A DNA stretch of 64,000 bases, from the NCBI GenBank assembly GCA_021843755.1, contig JAKBWB010000031.1, positions 18,501 through 82,500 on the forward strand, read 5' to 3'. Within the stretch, counting starts at the first letter, position 1. Every line of letters begins with the position of its first letter. Under the pieces are notes generated by a model that was given only the letters and a program-made list of their open reading frames with translations, searched no databases and had not been told where the DNA came from. Positions 1 to 7,804 of the stretch are shown piece by piece. Both the position numbers and the translations under genes were made by a program. This DNA is from Pseudomonadota bacterium (GTDB lineage Bacteria; Pseudomonadota; Gammaproteobacteria; Steroidobacterales; Steroidobacteraceae).

Positions 1-263
1 CTCACCGCGCCCATGAAGTAGATGATCGCCATGACCATGAGGCCGGGAGCGACGACAATCATGCCGAGCGTAATTCCTCCGCCGCCCTTTGTGGCGCCAA
101 CGACTATGACACCACAAGCGACGACGACGAGCAGGAATGTTCCCCAGGCTTCCGAGAATAGACGGCGCAGCTCGTGCGCGGGATCGGTAAAATCCGGTAC
201 CGGCGGCGGACGCAGCATGCGCGCCTTCTGTTTCGATGCAGAGCGATCAGGTCGGATCACCAC
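1..263 (-). CDS. Aquaporin/MIP-family channel, N-terminal part (cut by window edge)
   Basis: Only the first 87 codons lie in the window; the gene runs off the left edge. The start is a GTG at 263 preceded by a GAGGGAA ribosome site that overlaps the stop codon of the upstream gene, so the two are probably translationally coupled. The peptide has a polar N-terminus (about 35 residues), then a first membrane helix (residues 41-57, WGTFLLVVVACGVIVVGA) and a second one (66-87) ending in YFMGAV, which is where MIP channels run into the first NPA loop. That loop itself is outside the window, so the family call rests on the helix sequence and its order. It would be a water or small-solute channel of the inner membrane. 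The alternative is another small membrane protein. Confidence 0.7.
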   Translation of the reverse strand, partial: MVIRPDRSASKQKARMLRPPPVPDFTDPAHELRRLFSEAWGTFLLVVVACGVIVVGATKGGGGITLGMIVVAPGLMVMAIIYFMGAV

Positions 264-273
264 GGCGGTTCCC

Positions 274-642
274 TCAGACGATCTTGCACGGAATCATTGC
301 ATCTTCGTCGAAGGTATACACGGCGCATAGCCGATGGTATCCGTCGGCAATGATCAGTCGTCCGTTGCGCCTGTCGCGATACAACAGAACCGGAGATAGT
401 GCCCTTTTTTCGATTATTTGTGTGCGCACAGTTTCCACATGACCGTTGCTGACGCCAAGCAACGACAATCCAGAGGACCTGAATACATCCTTGGCGGCGA
501 AGTCATTCATTTCCGCGCGCCGCAACCTGTCCGCGACACTTTTCGCAGTCCTCGGATCCAGCGTGAGACTCAGATAAGAGTAGGCCGCGGGGTAATCATG
601 TTTCTGCGGCTTATCGAGCCATTTTATCCGCATCTTGCCCAT
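274..642 (-). CDS. ParB/sulfiredoxin-fold small protein
   Basis: A 122-residue protein starting at ATG 642. A longer GTG start at 687 is possible, and neither has a clear ribosome site. Its C-terminal half has the ParB-N-type signature: a strand giving LSPVLLYRD followed by LIIADGYHR (residues 96-104), like the DGxHR motif of ParB/Srx nucleotide-binding domains. There is no helix-turn-helix partner domain, so it is not a partition ParB. In the family this fold binds CTP or ATP; any activity here is unknown. It sits immediately upstream of the aquaporin-like gene, whose ribosome site overlaps its stop, so the two form an operon. Function not assigned. Confidence 0.7.
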   Translation of the reverse strand: MGKMRIKWLDKPQKHDYPAAYSYLSLTLDPRTAKSVADRLRRAEMNDFAAKDVFRSSGLSLLGVSNGHVETVRTQIIEKRALSPVLLYRDRRNGRLIIADGYHRLCAVYTFDEDAMIPCKIV

Positions 643-687
643 AATCCGGTTTCGTTCCGCGGTCGACTCCTGCTGCGCGTCTGGCAC

Positions 688-1291
688 TCACTACAGGAGG
701 CTAATGGTGATATCGGTGAGCGCGCAGTCCGCTCGCACATGAACTCGAGGCGCCGGAACAAAGTCGAGTCGAAGTGCCTTCGGAATCCACCTCGCCGGTG
801 CCGGGGAAGAGCCCGGTCATCAGTATGAAGGCGGAGGTCTCGATCCCGCTTTCGCGTGACGCTTTCGTGTTTCGTCTGCCCCTACTCGCGCCCCGGGCGC
901 GTCGCGTCGGGGTGCGGAGGGTCACCAACCAGGGAACCGGCACTGAGCCGTAAGCCGAGCCGTCAAGGAGGCGCGACTCAGGTGCGGACGCGTACGCCAG
1001 GCGGAACCAACGCGATCTGTTGGCTGCGCCGACTGATCGGTGCGATAACGTGCCCGAACGACGGCTCTCCAGAGAGCGACCTCCCTGGCGGCGCAGTGCA
1101 ACCCTTGCATCAACCGTCGAGAACACGTCCGGTAGAAGTTTCAGCGCGAGGACCCGGCAGGGCCGGTATGCGGCCGTGCGCGTCCGATCCGGGCGGGCTG
1201 TCAGTGGCGGGAGTGGGCAATTGTACGCTGTTGACCGCCATTTCTTCATGGGATGCGCTTCGGTTGGTTCGCCGCGAAATCGGGTGAGCGA
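688..1291. other. Intergenic stretch, no convincing gene
   Basis: Open frames exist on both strands but their translations are rich in Arg, Ser and Pro in every frame, and no start has a ribosome site. I see no family signature, tRNA or intrinsic terminator here. It may contain the promoter of the ParB-like/aquaporin operon. Confidence 0.5.
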
Positions 1292-1459
1292 TCACCTCCG
1301 CTTTGCGTCGCCGTATTTCGCTCGTAGAGTGCCGAGGGTCTTCTGCGTTCTTCCGGAAGCTTCCAACTTGGTGTTGCCGGTCGCACGCCCCACCGCCTGC
1401 TTGACGCTGCCTTTCGACTTTAGGATGTGGCCTTTCACTTGATCCTTATTGATACTCAT
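1292..1459 (-). CDS. CsbD-family stress-response protein
   Basis: A 55-residue gene. ATG at 1459 is preceded by an AGGAG ribosome site 6 nt away. The protein begins MSINKDQVKGHILKSKGSVK and continues with QAVGRATGNTKLEASGRTQK, which is the CsbD pattern of repeated K-G and A-x-G-K helices, and ends KYGDAKRR. Members are small, hydrophilic, helical proteins of 55-70 residues that accumulate in general-stress or stationary-phase conditions; their biochemical role is unknown. It stands alone. Together with the downstream PRC-barrel protein it gives this part of the window a stress-response character. Confidence 0.9.
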   Translation of the reverse strand: MSINKDQVKGHILKSKGSVKQAVGRATGNTKLEASGRTQKTLGTLRAKYGDAKRR

Positions 1460-2269
1460 GTGGTGCTCCTGGAATCAGTCTCCGGCGGGCGGTCGGCGCG
1501 CTACCGTCGCAAGCCGCGAACGGCGGATGAACGACGATGCATGAAACCTAGCCCCATGGGTGGCATGCGGTCTGTACGCGGTACCACAGAGTCTCGCCGC
1601 GTCACGGAAATTCCGCGCTTCCTGCACACAGGAGAACCTTGGCCGCATTCCCCGCGATATTGCCTATGGCAGGTGAAGCTCCGCCGATGTCGCAGCCGGT
1701 CTCCCTGGATGGCTCGGTGCACGGGGGGAGCTGGAGTTCGAGTGGTTCGGAATCATTGGCCAATCGCTCGCGGATCGCCGTGTGCAGTTCGGCTACCGGA
1801 ACTGGAATTTCATGCGACAACTCGCTCAGCGAAGACGTCGCAGTGCGTACCCGCATGCTGTCGACGAGCGATTTGAAGGAACTCACATGGTCGGATATCC
1901 CGTCGTTGGCCGAGGCCCGCAATCAGATGGCCGCGGGCCGGTCCGATCACTGCGACGGCCGCAGCGTTTCCAGCGCGAAGCGTCCGCTGGCCGGAGCCGA
2001 CGCGACCAGTGACGCGCCGCGGGCTATCCGGCCGCTGATCCGGTCAGGAACGACGCCGCACAACGCAATTTGCCGCAACACGCATCGTCCGCTGCGGCAC
2101 ACCGCCTATCGCCGCGTGCCCAGGGTACGACCGCCCGGCGTGAACTGAGCGCTCAATGTGAGGCACCGCACCGACGTCATTGCATTCCTTGGAGCACGCT
2201 CGCCGTCCAGTGGGCACTTGCGTCCGCACGGCCCGCAATACCGCGGGCCGGGGCAGCCTTGGAGGTTCC
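1460..2269. other. Intergenic stretch, no convincing gene
   Basis: No frame combines a ribosome site with a family signature. A minus-strand frame covering about 1602-1900 has a moderately protein-like stretch (SSFKSLVDSMRVRTATSSLS) but no ribosome site and a compositionally poor tail. The segment could hold decayed genes. No repeats or RNA genes recognised. Confidence 0.4.
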
Positions 2270-2500
2270 TTGACCAATTCAGAGTCCCAACACGGTCCCG
2301 AGGGCGCTGTACCGGGGCAAGCGCAGACGTCGAGTTCAAGAGATGACACGAAACCGTCGGCCGCACCTCGCGGGGACGGCCAGTCAAGCGTCGCAGAGGA
2401 TAGGCGCGTCTGCACGGACGCATGCACTCACGACGAAGCGGAACAAAGCGGATCGACGTCCGATCCGGAACAGAGCGCTGTGCGGGCTGGGTTGGTGTAA
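2270..2500 (+). CDS. Possible small polar protein (TTG start)
   Basis: A 76-residue frame starting at TTG 2270, four bases after a GGAGG ribosome site (2261-2265). The product (MTNSESQHGPEGAVPGQAQT...) is acidic, rich in Ser, Gln, Asp and Glu, has no hydrophobic core and would be disordered. I recognise no family. The ribosome site and polar composition are the only support; the frame could be chance in GC-rich DNA. It would lie about 150 bases upstream of the PRC-barrel gene. Confidence 0.25.
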   Translation: MTNSESQHGPEGAVPGQAQTSSSRDDTKPSAAPRGDGQSSVAEDRRVCTDACTHDEAEQSGSTSDPEQSAVRAGLV

Positions 2501-2653
2501 ACCCAGGGCGGCGGCGATGCGAAAGTAGTTTTTGAGTGAATGGGGTTCAACCGAAGTCCGGCGCGGACCCGTACGGTGGGGTGGCAGAGTGCGACACTGC
2601 GGAATTCAGGATTCCGGGCGCGCGCAGCCCACCCAAGCAAAGGAGAATGAGAG

Positions 2654-3556
2654 ATGTTACGCAACATGAATGATCTCGATGGTTATGCCGTCAACGCCCG
2701 TGACGGTGCTATCGGAAAAGTGACGGATTTTTATTTCGATGACGAGGCATGGGCAGTTCGCTACCTCATCGTCGATACCGGCAGTTGGTTGTCGAGCCGG
2801 AAAGTCTTGATCTCGCCGATGTCGATGGGCAAGCTGGATCCGAACGGCAAGGTGATGCCTGTTTCGATCACCATGGAGCAGGTCAAGAACAGCCCGGACA
2901 TAGACACCGATAAGCCGGTATCCCGGCAGCACGAACTGGAGTACCTCGGCTACTACAACTACCCGATTTACTGGGGCGGGGCGGGAATGTGGGGCGGCGG
3001 CGCCTATCCGGGTATGGTGACGGGCGTGGGATTCGATGCGGCGTCGGCTGAATACCGTCATGCGCGGCCGCAAGATGAGCATGCGGAATCCATCAAGGGA
3101 CAACGCGAGGTGCACGATACTCATCTGCGCAGTTGCAAGGCGATAATGAAGTACGACATCGAGGCGAGCGACGGCGACATCGGTCATGTCCACGGTCTGC
3201 TGCTTGACGACGAGACGTGGGCCGTTCGATACCTGATTGTGGATACCAGCAACTGGTGGCTCGGTCATAAGGCGCTTATTGCGCCGCAGTGGATCCGGGA
3301 GATGCGGTGGTCGGACAAGACGGTGAAACTCAATTTGACGCGCAAGGCGATCAAGGAGGCGCCGCAGTACGACCCGGCGATCACCGTCAATCGGGACCGG
3401 GAAGCGCTCCTGTACAAGCACTACGATCGCCCTGGGTATTGGGCGGGAGAAGGGCAGCAGCAGAAGCCGCAGTCGCGGGTCGGGGAGCAGACCTTGCCGC
3501 CCACCTTCCGTCAGCCGGATGGAAACGCCCCACGGGACGAACGTCATAGCCGTTGA
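2654..3556 (+). CDS. Tandem PRC-barrel domain protein
   Basis: A 300-residue soluble protein. The start ATG 2654 is preceded by AAAGGAG with 8 nt spacing. Two PRC-barrel domains are visible, at residues about 5-80 and 165-245; each contains the identical core WAVRYLIVDT (33-42 and 189-198) after an acidic D-D-E turn. Between them is a Gly/Tyr/Trp-rich linker (residues 100-125, YYNYPIYWGGAGMWGGGAY). PRC-barrels occur in RimM, photosynthetic reaction-centre H subunits and many stand-alone environmental stress proteins. This two-domain architecture is the last kind; its ligand is unknown. It probably forms its own transcription unit. Confidence 0.85.
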   Translation: MLRNMNDLDGYAVNARDGAIGKVTDFYFDDEAWAVRYLIVDTGSWLSSRKVLISPMSMGKLDPNGKVMPVSITMEQVKNSPDIDTDKPVSRQHELEYLGYYNYPIYWGGAGMWGGGAYPGMVTGVGFDAASAEYRHARPQDEHAESIKGQREVHDTHLRSCKAIMKYDIEASDGDIGHVHGLLLDDETWAVRYLIVDTSNWWLGHKALIAPQWIREMRWSDKTVKLNLTRKAIKEAPQYDPAITVNRDREALLYKHYDRPGYWAGEGQQQKPQSRVGEQTLPPTFRQPDGNAPRDERHSR

Positions 3557-3572
3557 AACCTGGTGCAGGCGC

Positions 3573-3592
3573 GGGGGGATTCCGTTCCCCCC
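3573..3592 (+). terminator. Hairpin after the PRC-barrel gene
   Basis: A 7-bp perfect stem (GGGGGGA / TCCCCCC) with a 6-base loop lies 16 bases after the stop codon at 3556. There is no U-run after it, so it is a weak or Rho-assisted terminator at best. Confidence 0.4.
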
Positions 3593-4132
3593 GTTCTGCG
3601 TGGCGGCTCGGTTTTTCCGGCAGCTACGCAGCGCCGCGGCAAGGTGAAGGCTTGCCGTGACGCGGGTCCGCGCCGGCAGCTGCCGGTCCGAACCGCAGGG
3701 ATCGGCGCGCATGGGCGGGACGTGGAAGCGGAGCCATGCAGCCTCGATCGCGGCACGGCCGCGTGAAACCATCGAAAGCGGTTGCGAGGCCTGCGGCGGT
3801 CAGCGCGCACGTCTCGACCGCATCCATGATCCAGGTTTGGTCAGCTGCTCGGCCCCTGACACCGCTGCGGCAACGGGCATGATTCGAACGATGCCCGCGC
3901 CAGCCTTGCCTGGCAACGTGGATTCCGGCTCTTCCGGTCGCAGGTGATCCGCGGGATGCGTATGGGCATAACGCATTGTTTCCGGCGTACCGTCCACGTG
4001 CTCGATGCGCTCGACATCCAATACACGATCCCGGTACCCTTCAAGGCGCGCCGCGTTGCCCCCGAAGAGATCTGCCGCGCGGAGGGCCACGATGACGTGA
4101 CGCTCTGCGCCGACTCTCCCCGCAAGCAGCCG
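3593..4132. other. Intergenic stretch, no convincing gene
   Basis: No ribosome site plus coding frame was found. A long minus-strand frame across 3800-4543 reads antisense through the transposase remnant described next and has the His/Asp/Glu/Arg-rich composition typical of antisense frames, so it is not called. Upstream parts of the decayed transposase may extend into this stretch. Confidence 0.4.
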
Positions 4133-4423
4133 AACCCCGTGCGCCGCTGGTGCAGTAACGTGCTGCGCGCGAAAGTCGAACCGCTGAATTAGAGAGTCGC
4201 CGTGATGGTCCGCAAGCATCTCGAGGGCATCCTCGCCCGGGTGACTTTCCGGCCCATCAACCGCTTTCTCGAGGCCATCACCGGGCTGCTCCAGGCTGCC
4301 AGGCGCGAGGGCGGCGGGGACGGCCGCTTCCGCTCGATCCGGATGATCATGTTTCTCATCGCCGACACGCTCGACTTTCCCCGAGCCGACCCCGACGTTG
4401 CCGTGCAACCCGCTCGCTTTTAA
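4133..4423 (+). pseudogene. ISL3-type (IS204/IS1001/IS1096/IS1165) transposase, decayed C-terminal fragment
   Basis: One reading frame gives NPVRRWCSNVLRAKVEPLN, an in-frame TAG at 4190-4192, then RVAVMVRKHLEGILARVTF and RPINRFLEAITGLLQAARR followed by FRSIRMIMFLIADTLDF. The order R-x-x-L-E-P / (I/V)RKHxxGIL / N-x-x-x-E-x-(I/M)-x-x-L-(I/L)-Q-A-A / R-x-x-x-x-(I/L)-x-x-M-x-x-(L/M)-I-A-x-x-L matches the C-terminal end of ISL3-family DDE transposases, from memory of the family. The amber codon interrupts it, and the N-terminal two thirds with the other catalytic acids are not recognisable. I could not find terminal inverted repeats. It is a dead relic. Confidence 0.6.
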
Positions 4424-4677
4424 GCCCCAAGGCCGTGCGCGCCGGTATGCGGCCGGAGCCAAAGACCGCGCAGCGTAATCCGTTCGCGGCGTTGCGGTGC
4501 AGCCCGAGCGCGGGAGCGCGCTGGCAGCCAAATCGCTGGCCATTCGCGCGCACTCCAGGCTAGACTTTCAGCCGTTGCGCAAGTCAGCGTGTACGGATTG
4601 TCGGTTCCACTTCAGTAGTCCCGCCGCTGGACGGATGGGGCCGGGGTGGTCGACTTGAGCGTCGAGTGAGTGTAGCC

Positions 4678-5235
4678 ATGCCAATTCGTAATGATCGAAC
4701 CCGCTGGGGGCTTGTTTCGCAGCTGTTTCATTGGTTGCTCGCGATCATGATCTTCGCGCAAATCGCGCTTGCGCTGATTTTCATCCAATTGCGGCCGGGC
4801 CCCGAGCTGTTCGCGCTCATCAACGCCCACAAGTCCCTCGGACTGACGATTCTGGTGGTCGTGGTGGCTCGGCTGATCTGGCGCTGGGCCAATCCAGTCC
4901 CGGACCTGCCTGATACGCTGAAGCCGTACGAGCGGTTTCTGGCGCGCTTTACTCACGGCGCGCTGTATGCCTTGCTGATCGCCATGCCGCTGACCGGGTG
5001 GTTCGGCTCGGCGGCGTTGGGCTTCACGATCCGATGGTTCAATCTGTTCCAGTTGCCCAATCCCATCGCCAAGGATGTGCCGCTCGGGCATGCGCTGTAT
5101 CTGACTCACTCGATACTCGCGCTGGCGCTGGGCGTGATCCTCGTGCTGCACATCGCGGCGGCGATCCGGCATCACTGGATTCTCAAAGACGACACCCTGC
5201 GGCGGATGCTGCCGGGCGTCGGGCCGAGACTGTGA
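4678..5235 (+). CDS. Cytochrome b561 family protein
   Basis: A 185-residue integral membrane protein with four helices. Histidines in helix positions fit b-type haem ligation: H18 (QLFHWLLA), H51 (NAHKSLG), H144 (YLTHSIL) and H158 (VLHIAAAIRHH). This is the bacterial CybB pattern (about 175-190 residues), a quinone-linked electron carrier of the inner membrane. ATG 4678 gives the usual short N-terminus; an in-frame GTG at 4666 would add four residues. No good ribosome site precedes either. The next gene is convergent, so it is monocistronic. Confidence 0.85.
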   Translation: MPIRNDRTRWGLVSQLFHWLLAIMIFAQIALALIFIQLRPGPELFALINAHKSLGLTILVVVVARLIWRWANPVPDLPDTLKPYERFLARFTHGALYALLIAMPLTGWFGSAALGFTIRWFNLFQLPNPIAKDVPLGHALYLTHSILALALGVILVLHIAAAIRHHWILKDDTLRRMLPGVGPRL

Positions 5236-5248
5236 GGGGCTGTGGCGC

Positions 5249-5674
5249 TCAGCTCCGGAATCTTCGGGTGAGTCTCGCTTTCAGCGCCGAGAGAAATATC
5301 GCCAGTACCATCAGGCCGCACAGCCCCACGATGACGAGACGGGCTCCGTCCTTGATCTGCGCGACCACCGTTGCGGGTAGACCGAGCGCGATGAACGTCA
5401 GAACCGCCACGGCTCCCGCCGCCAGCACGAGGTAGTGATAGGTCCGCTGGATCCAGCTCGCGACGACGCAGCTGGCAACCACGATCGATCCCAACGCCAC
5501 GAATCCGATCGAAATCGCCCAGCCTCCATACGCGGAAACCCAGGGGGCGAGCGCACCGTCGAACGCGACGTTCCAGCGGGGAATTCCCCAGAGCCAGCCG
5601 AACACGGCCAAAGTGGCCGAAACAATCACCGCGAGCAGCGTGCTTGCCACAAAACGAGGGGAACGCAGGCTCAT
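5249..5674 (-). CDS. Small four-helix membrane protein, unknown function
   Basis: A 141-residue protein. The start ATG 5674 has GAGG about 11 bases upstream. Four hydrophobic segments are evident (about residues 9-31, 46-70, 80-102 and 108-130) and the C-terminus is Arg-rich (LKARLTRRFRS). There is no motif I recognise. It converges on the b561 gene with only 13 bases between the stops. Membrane location is clear; the role is not. Confidence 0.6.
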   Translation of the reverse strand: MSLRSPRFVASTLLAVIVSATLAVFGWLWGIPRWNVAFDGALAPWVSAYGGWAISIGFVALGSIVVASCVVASWIQRTYHYLVLAAGAVAVLTFIALGLPATVVAQIKDGARLVIVGLCGLMVLAIFLSALKARLTRRFRS

Positions 5675-5897
5675 CTAGATTTGCACCTCGCCGCCGATCG
5701 ATGCGATGGTTCGCGAATCGGTGATCTTAACAAAAACCGCCGAGTCGCCCGTCGGCCCGCAGCGGGGCCCGAAAAGCCGGCGAAGGTCTGTGAGCCGCTC
5801 GCCGACCCGAGCATCTACGTCGAAGCGAACTGGGGGTATGCGACCTTGGCCGTTGAAATCACCGCACAGCGGGATGTCCGCCGTTCTGTACGATCCC

Positions 5898-5926
5898 TTG
5901 CGCCGAATTGCGCCGCTGGATAAAAT
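5898..5926 (+). promoter_or_regulatory. Sigma-70-type promoter inside element A
   Basis: TTGCGC (5898-5903) and TAAAAT (5921-5926) are separated by exactly 17 bases. The second copy has TTGCAT and TAAAAT with the same spacing, and the conserved RNA-like part begins just downstream. The preceding conserved box at 5852-5878 contains a CCGCACAGCGG inverted repeat and may bind a regulator. Confidence 0.6.
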
Positions 5927-5932
5927 AACAAA

Positions 5933-6124
5933 TCGCTGCAAGCCTCTACCGCCGAGCAAGCGGAACGTCAAGCGCGTGGAGCGGATCCGAGACGCCGCTC
6001 GGCGCAGCCCAGCGGCGCAAGTCCGACCGCCGAGAAGCGCGAACCGGATGCCCGGTCCTAAGGGACCGAGGCCACGTGCGTGCTGTCACGAACAGCCAGG
6101 TGCGGGGTCAACTCTGGGTGCTAA
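5933..6124 (+). ncRNA. Candidate structured RNA or leader, copy A
   Basis: The region downstream of the element promoter shows conserved hairpins and an invariant 33-nt segment between them (see the repeat entry). It would be about 190 nt long. The glpD start lies 184 bases beyond its end, so it could be a 5' leader of glpD or a free small RNA; no intrinsic terminator separates them. No class assigned. Confidence 0.4.
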
Positions 6125-6307
6125 TTTGGCTACTCCAACCTGCACAGCCTGTTTGCTTACGGGGTGCGATGAGCCCGGACGAACAGACTCTGGACTACCC
6201 TGTCGGAGGCGATCGATGCGAGGTGGCAGGCCGCCAGCGGCTTGCCGCGATACCTCGCCGGCTGTTCGGCGCCGCGCGCAGTCCGCCCGATGAGCCCGCA
6301 GGAGCCT

Positions 6308-7804
6308 ATGTCCGGCCACGGTCCGTACGATCTGGTGGTGGTCGGCGGGGGCGTCAATGGTGTCGGCATCGCCCGCGATGCGGCTGGACGGGGACTCAGG
6401 GTGCTGCTGCTGGAGGGCCGGGATCTTGCCGGCGCGACCTCATCCGCCTCCTCCAAGCTGATCCACGGCGGCTTGCGTTATCTCGAGCACAGTGAGTTCC
6501 GCCTGGTGCGCGAAAGCCTCAAGGAACGCGAGGTGCTCTGGGCTGCAGCGCCGCACATCGTACATCCACTGCGCTTCGTGTTGCCCGTGCGGGCGGGCAT
6601 GCGTCCGGCCTGGATGCTGCGCACGGGACTGTTTCTTTATGATCACATCGGCGAGCGTCGCAGGCTCGCGCCGACGCGTACGCTGCGCCGCGGGCGCGCT
6701 CCCGCACTCGATCCGCTTCGGGAGCCGATTCGCATTGCATTCGAGTATTCCGATTGTGCGGTAGATGACGCCCGGTTGGTCGTGCTGAACGCCATTGACG
6801 CGCGCGAGCGCGGCGCATGCATCGCCGTCGGCTGGAACCTGGTCGCCGGGCGCCGCGAGGCGCTCCTCTGGCATCTCGAGACGCAATCGCCGCGCGGTGA
6901 ACGACGATCGGTTCAGGCGCGGGCGCTGATCAATGCCGCCGGCCCGTGGGTGCAAAACGTGCTCTCGAGCGTCGGCGTGCCGTGGCACCGGGCTTTGCGA
7001 CTGGTGAAGGGTAGCCACATCGTCGTTCCGCGTCTGTATGCCGGGGCACACGCCTATACGCTGCAAGGGTCTGACGGACGTGTCATTTTCGCAATTCCTT
7101 ACGCCGACGAATTCACGCTGATCGGTACGACGGACGTTCCGTATGACGCCGATCCGGCGCAGGTCGCCGTCAGTGCGCAAGAGATCGACTATCTGTGCCG
7201 TGTGGCCGGAGAATATCTGCGCCAGCCGGCCCTGCCGCAGCAAATCGTGTGGGCCTACGCGGGAGTACGGCCTTTGTATGACGATGGTGGCGTGGACGCA
7301 TCAACTGTCACTCGCGACTACGTGTTCGACCTCGACGCGCCAGAGGGCGTCGCCCCGATCCTGTCCGTGTTCGGCGGCAAACTCACTACCTACCGGCGTC
7401 TGGCGGAGCATGCGCTCGCGGAATTGCTGCCGCGGATGCATATCGCAAGCCACCCTTGGACGCGAGCGGCGGTGCTGCCCGGCGGGGATATTCCGGACAT
7501 GGATATCGAAGCCTTCACGGTCGCGCAGGCGGCCCGCTACGCGTTCCTGGCGCCGCGGCTGGTCCGGCGCATGTGCCGCGCCTACGGCACACGCATCGCG
7601 CGGATCATCGGGACCGCCCGCCGCGTCACGGAACTCGGGGACGAGGTCGGGCCTGGACTTCATGAGGCGGAGCTGGAGTATCTGCGTACTGAAGAATGGG
7701 CACGGTGCGCCGAGGACGTGCTCTGGCGCCGCTCCAAACTCGGCCTCGACTCGGACCCAACGGTGGCCGAACGCATCAATCGCTGGTTCGCAGCCGCTCG
7801 TTAG
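6308..7804 (+). CDS. glpD: Aerobic glycerol-3-phosphate dehydrogenase
   Basis: About 498 residues. It oxidises sn-glycerol-3-phosphate to dihydroxyacetone phosphate with FAD and passes electrons to quinone at the inner membrane. The N-terminus carries the dinucleotide fold VVVGGGVNGVGIARDAAGRG, followed by ATSSASSKLIHGGLRYLEH, a GlpD hallmark. FGGKLTTYRRLAEHAL lies near residue 360, and a C-terminal cap domain of about 125 residues follows. ATG 6308 was chosen because it begins next to the FAD motif and has AGGAG, although only 3 bases away; ATG 6290 is an alternative. The gene ends inside the 3' end of convergent glpK. The repeated element A lies upstream and may control it. Confidence 0.93.
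   Translation: MSGHGPYDLVVVGGGVNGVGIARDAAGRGLRVLLLEGRDLAGATSSASSKLIHGGLRYLEHSEFRLVRESLKEREVLWAAAPHIVHPLRFVLPVRAGMRPAWMLRTGLFLYDHIGERRRLAPTRTLRRGRAPALDPLREPIRIAFEYSDCAVDDARLVVLNAIDARERGACIAVGWNLVAGRREALLWHLETQSPRGERRSVQARALINAAGPWVQNVLSSVGVPWHRALRLVKGSHIVVPRLYAGAHAYTLQGSDGRVIFAIPYADEFTLIGTTDVPYDADPAQVAVSAQEIDYLCRVAGEYLRQPALPQQIVWAYAGVRPLYDDGGVDASTVTRDYVFDLDAPEGVAPILSVFGGKLTTYRRLAEHALAELLPRMHIASHPWTRAAVLPGGDIPDMDIEAFTVAQAARYAFLAPRLVRRMCRAYGTRIARIIGTARRVTELGDEVGPGLHEAELEYLRTEEWARCAEDVLWRRSKLGLDSDPTVAERINRWFAAAR

Larger units (their letters stand above)
5852..6124 (+). repeat. Intergenic element copy A (upstream of glpD), homologous to 50340-50622
   Basis: This stretch aligns along its whole length with 50340-50622 in the same orientation relative to the downstream gene. 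Conserved parts in order: an upstream box of 27 nt (5852-5878, 24 of 27 identical); a promoter with a 17-nt spacer; AAGCCTCTACCGCCGAGCA; a GAGCGG/CCGCTC hairpin (5979-6000); a 33-nt block identical in both copies (6018-6050, containing GTCCGACCGCCGAGAAGCGC); a GGTCC-TAAG-GGACC hairpin (6054-6067); and a GGTCAA...GGGTGCT tail. Differences are mostly transitions and small indels outside these blocks, as expected for a maintained structure. No ORF is shared between the copies. I do not recognise it as a known riboswitch or insertion sequence. Confidence 0.8.

Noticed and set aside
1602..1922. Minus-strand frame with a partly protein-like stretch
   Set aside because: There is no ribosome site at any start, low-complexity Pro/Cys/Gly tail, and no family recognised; left as undefined DNA.
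3877..3900. tRNA-like TTCGAA motif near 3887
   Set aside because: No acceptor or anticodon arms can be paired around it on either strand.
3800..4543. Long minus-strand frame of 247 codons
   Set aside because: It runs antisense to the ISL3 relic, its composition is the His/Asp/Glu/Arg mixture typical of antisense frames in GC-rich DNA, and no ribosome site precedes it.
5675..5971. Minus-strand frame ending right before the small membrane protein gene
   Set aside because: It reads antisense through element A, has no ribosome site, and its upstream half lacks protein-like composition.
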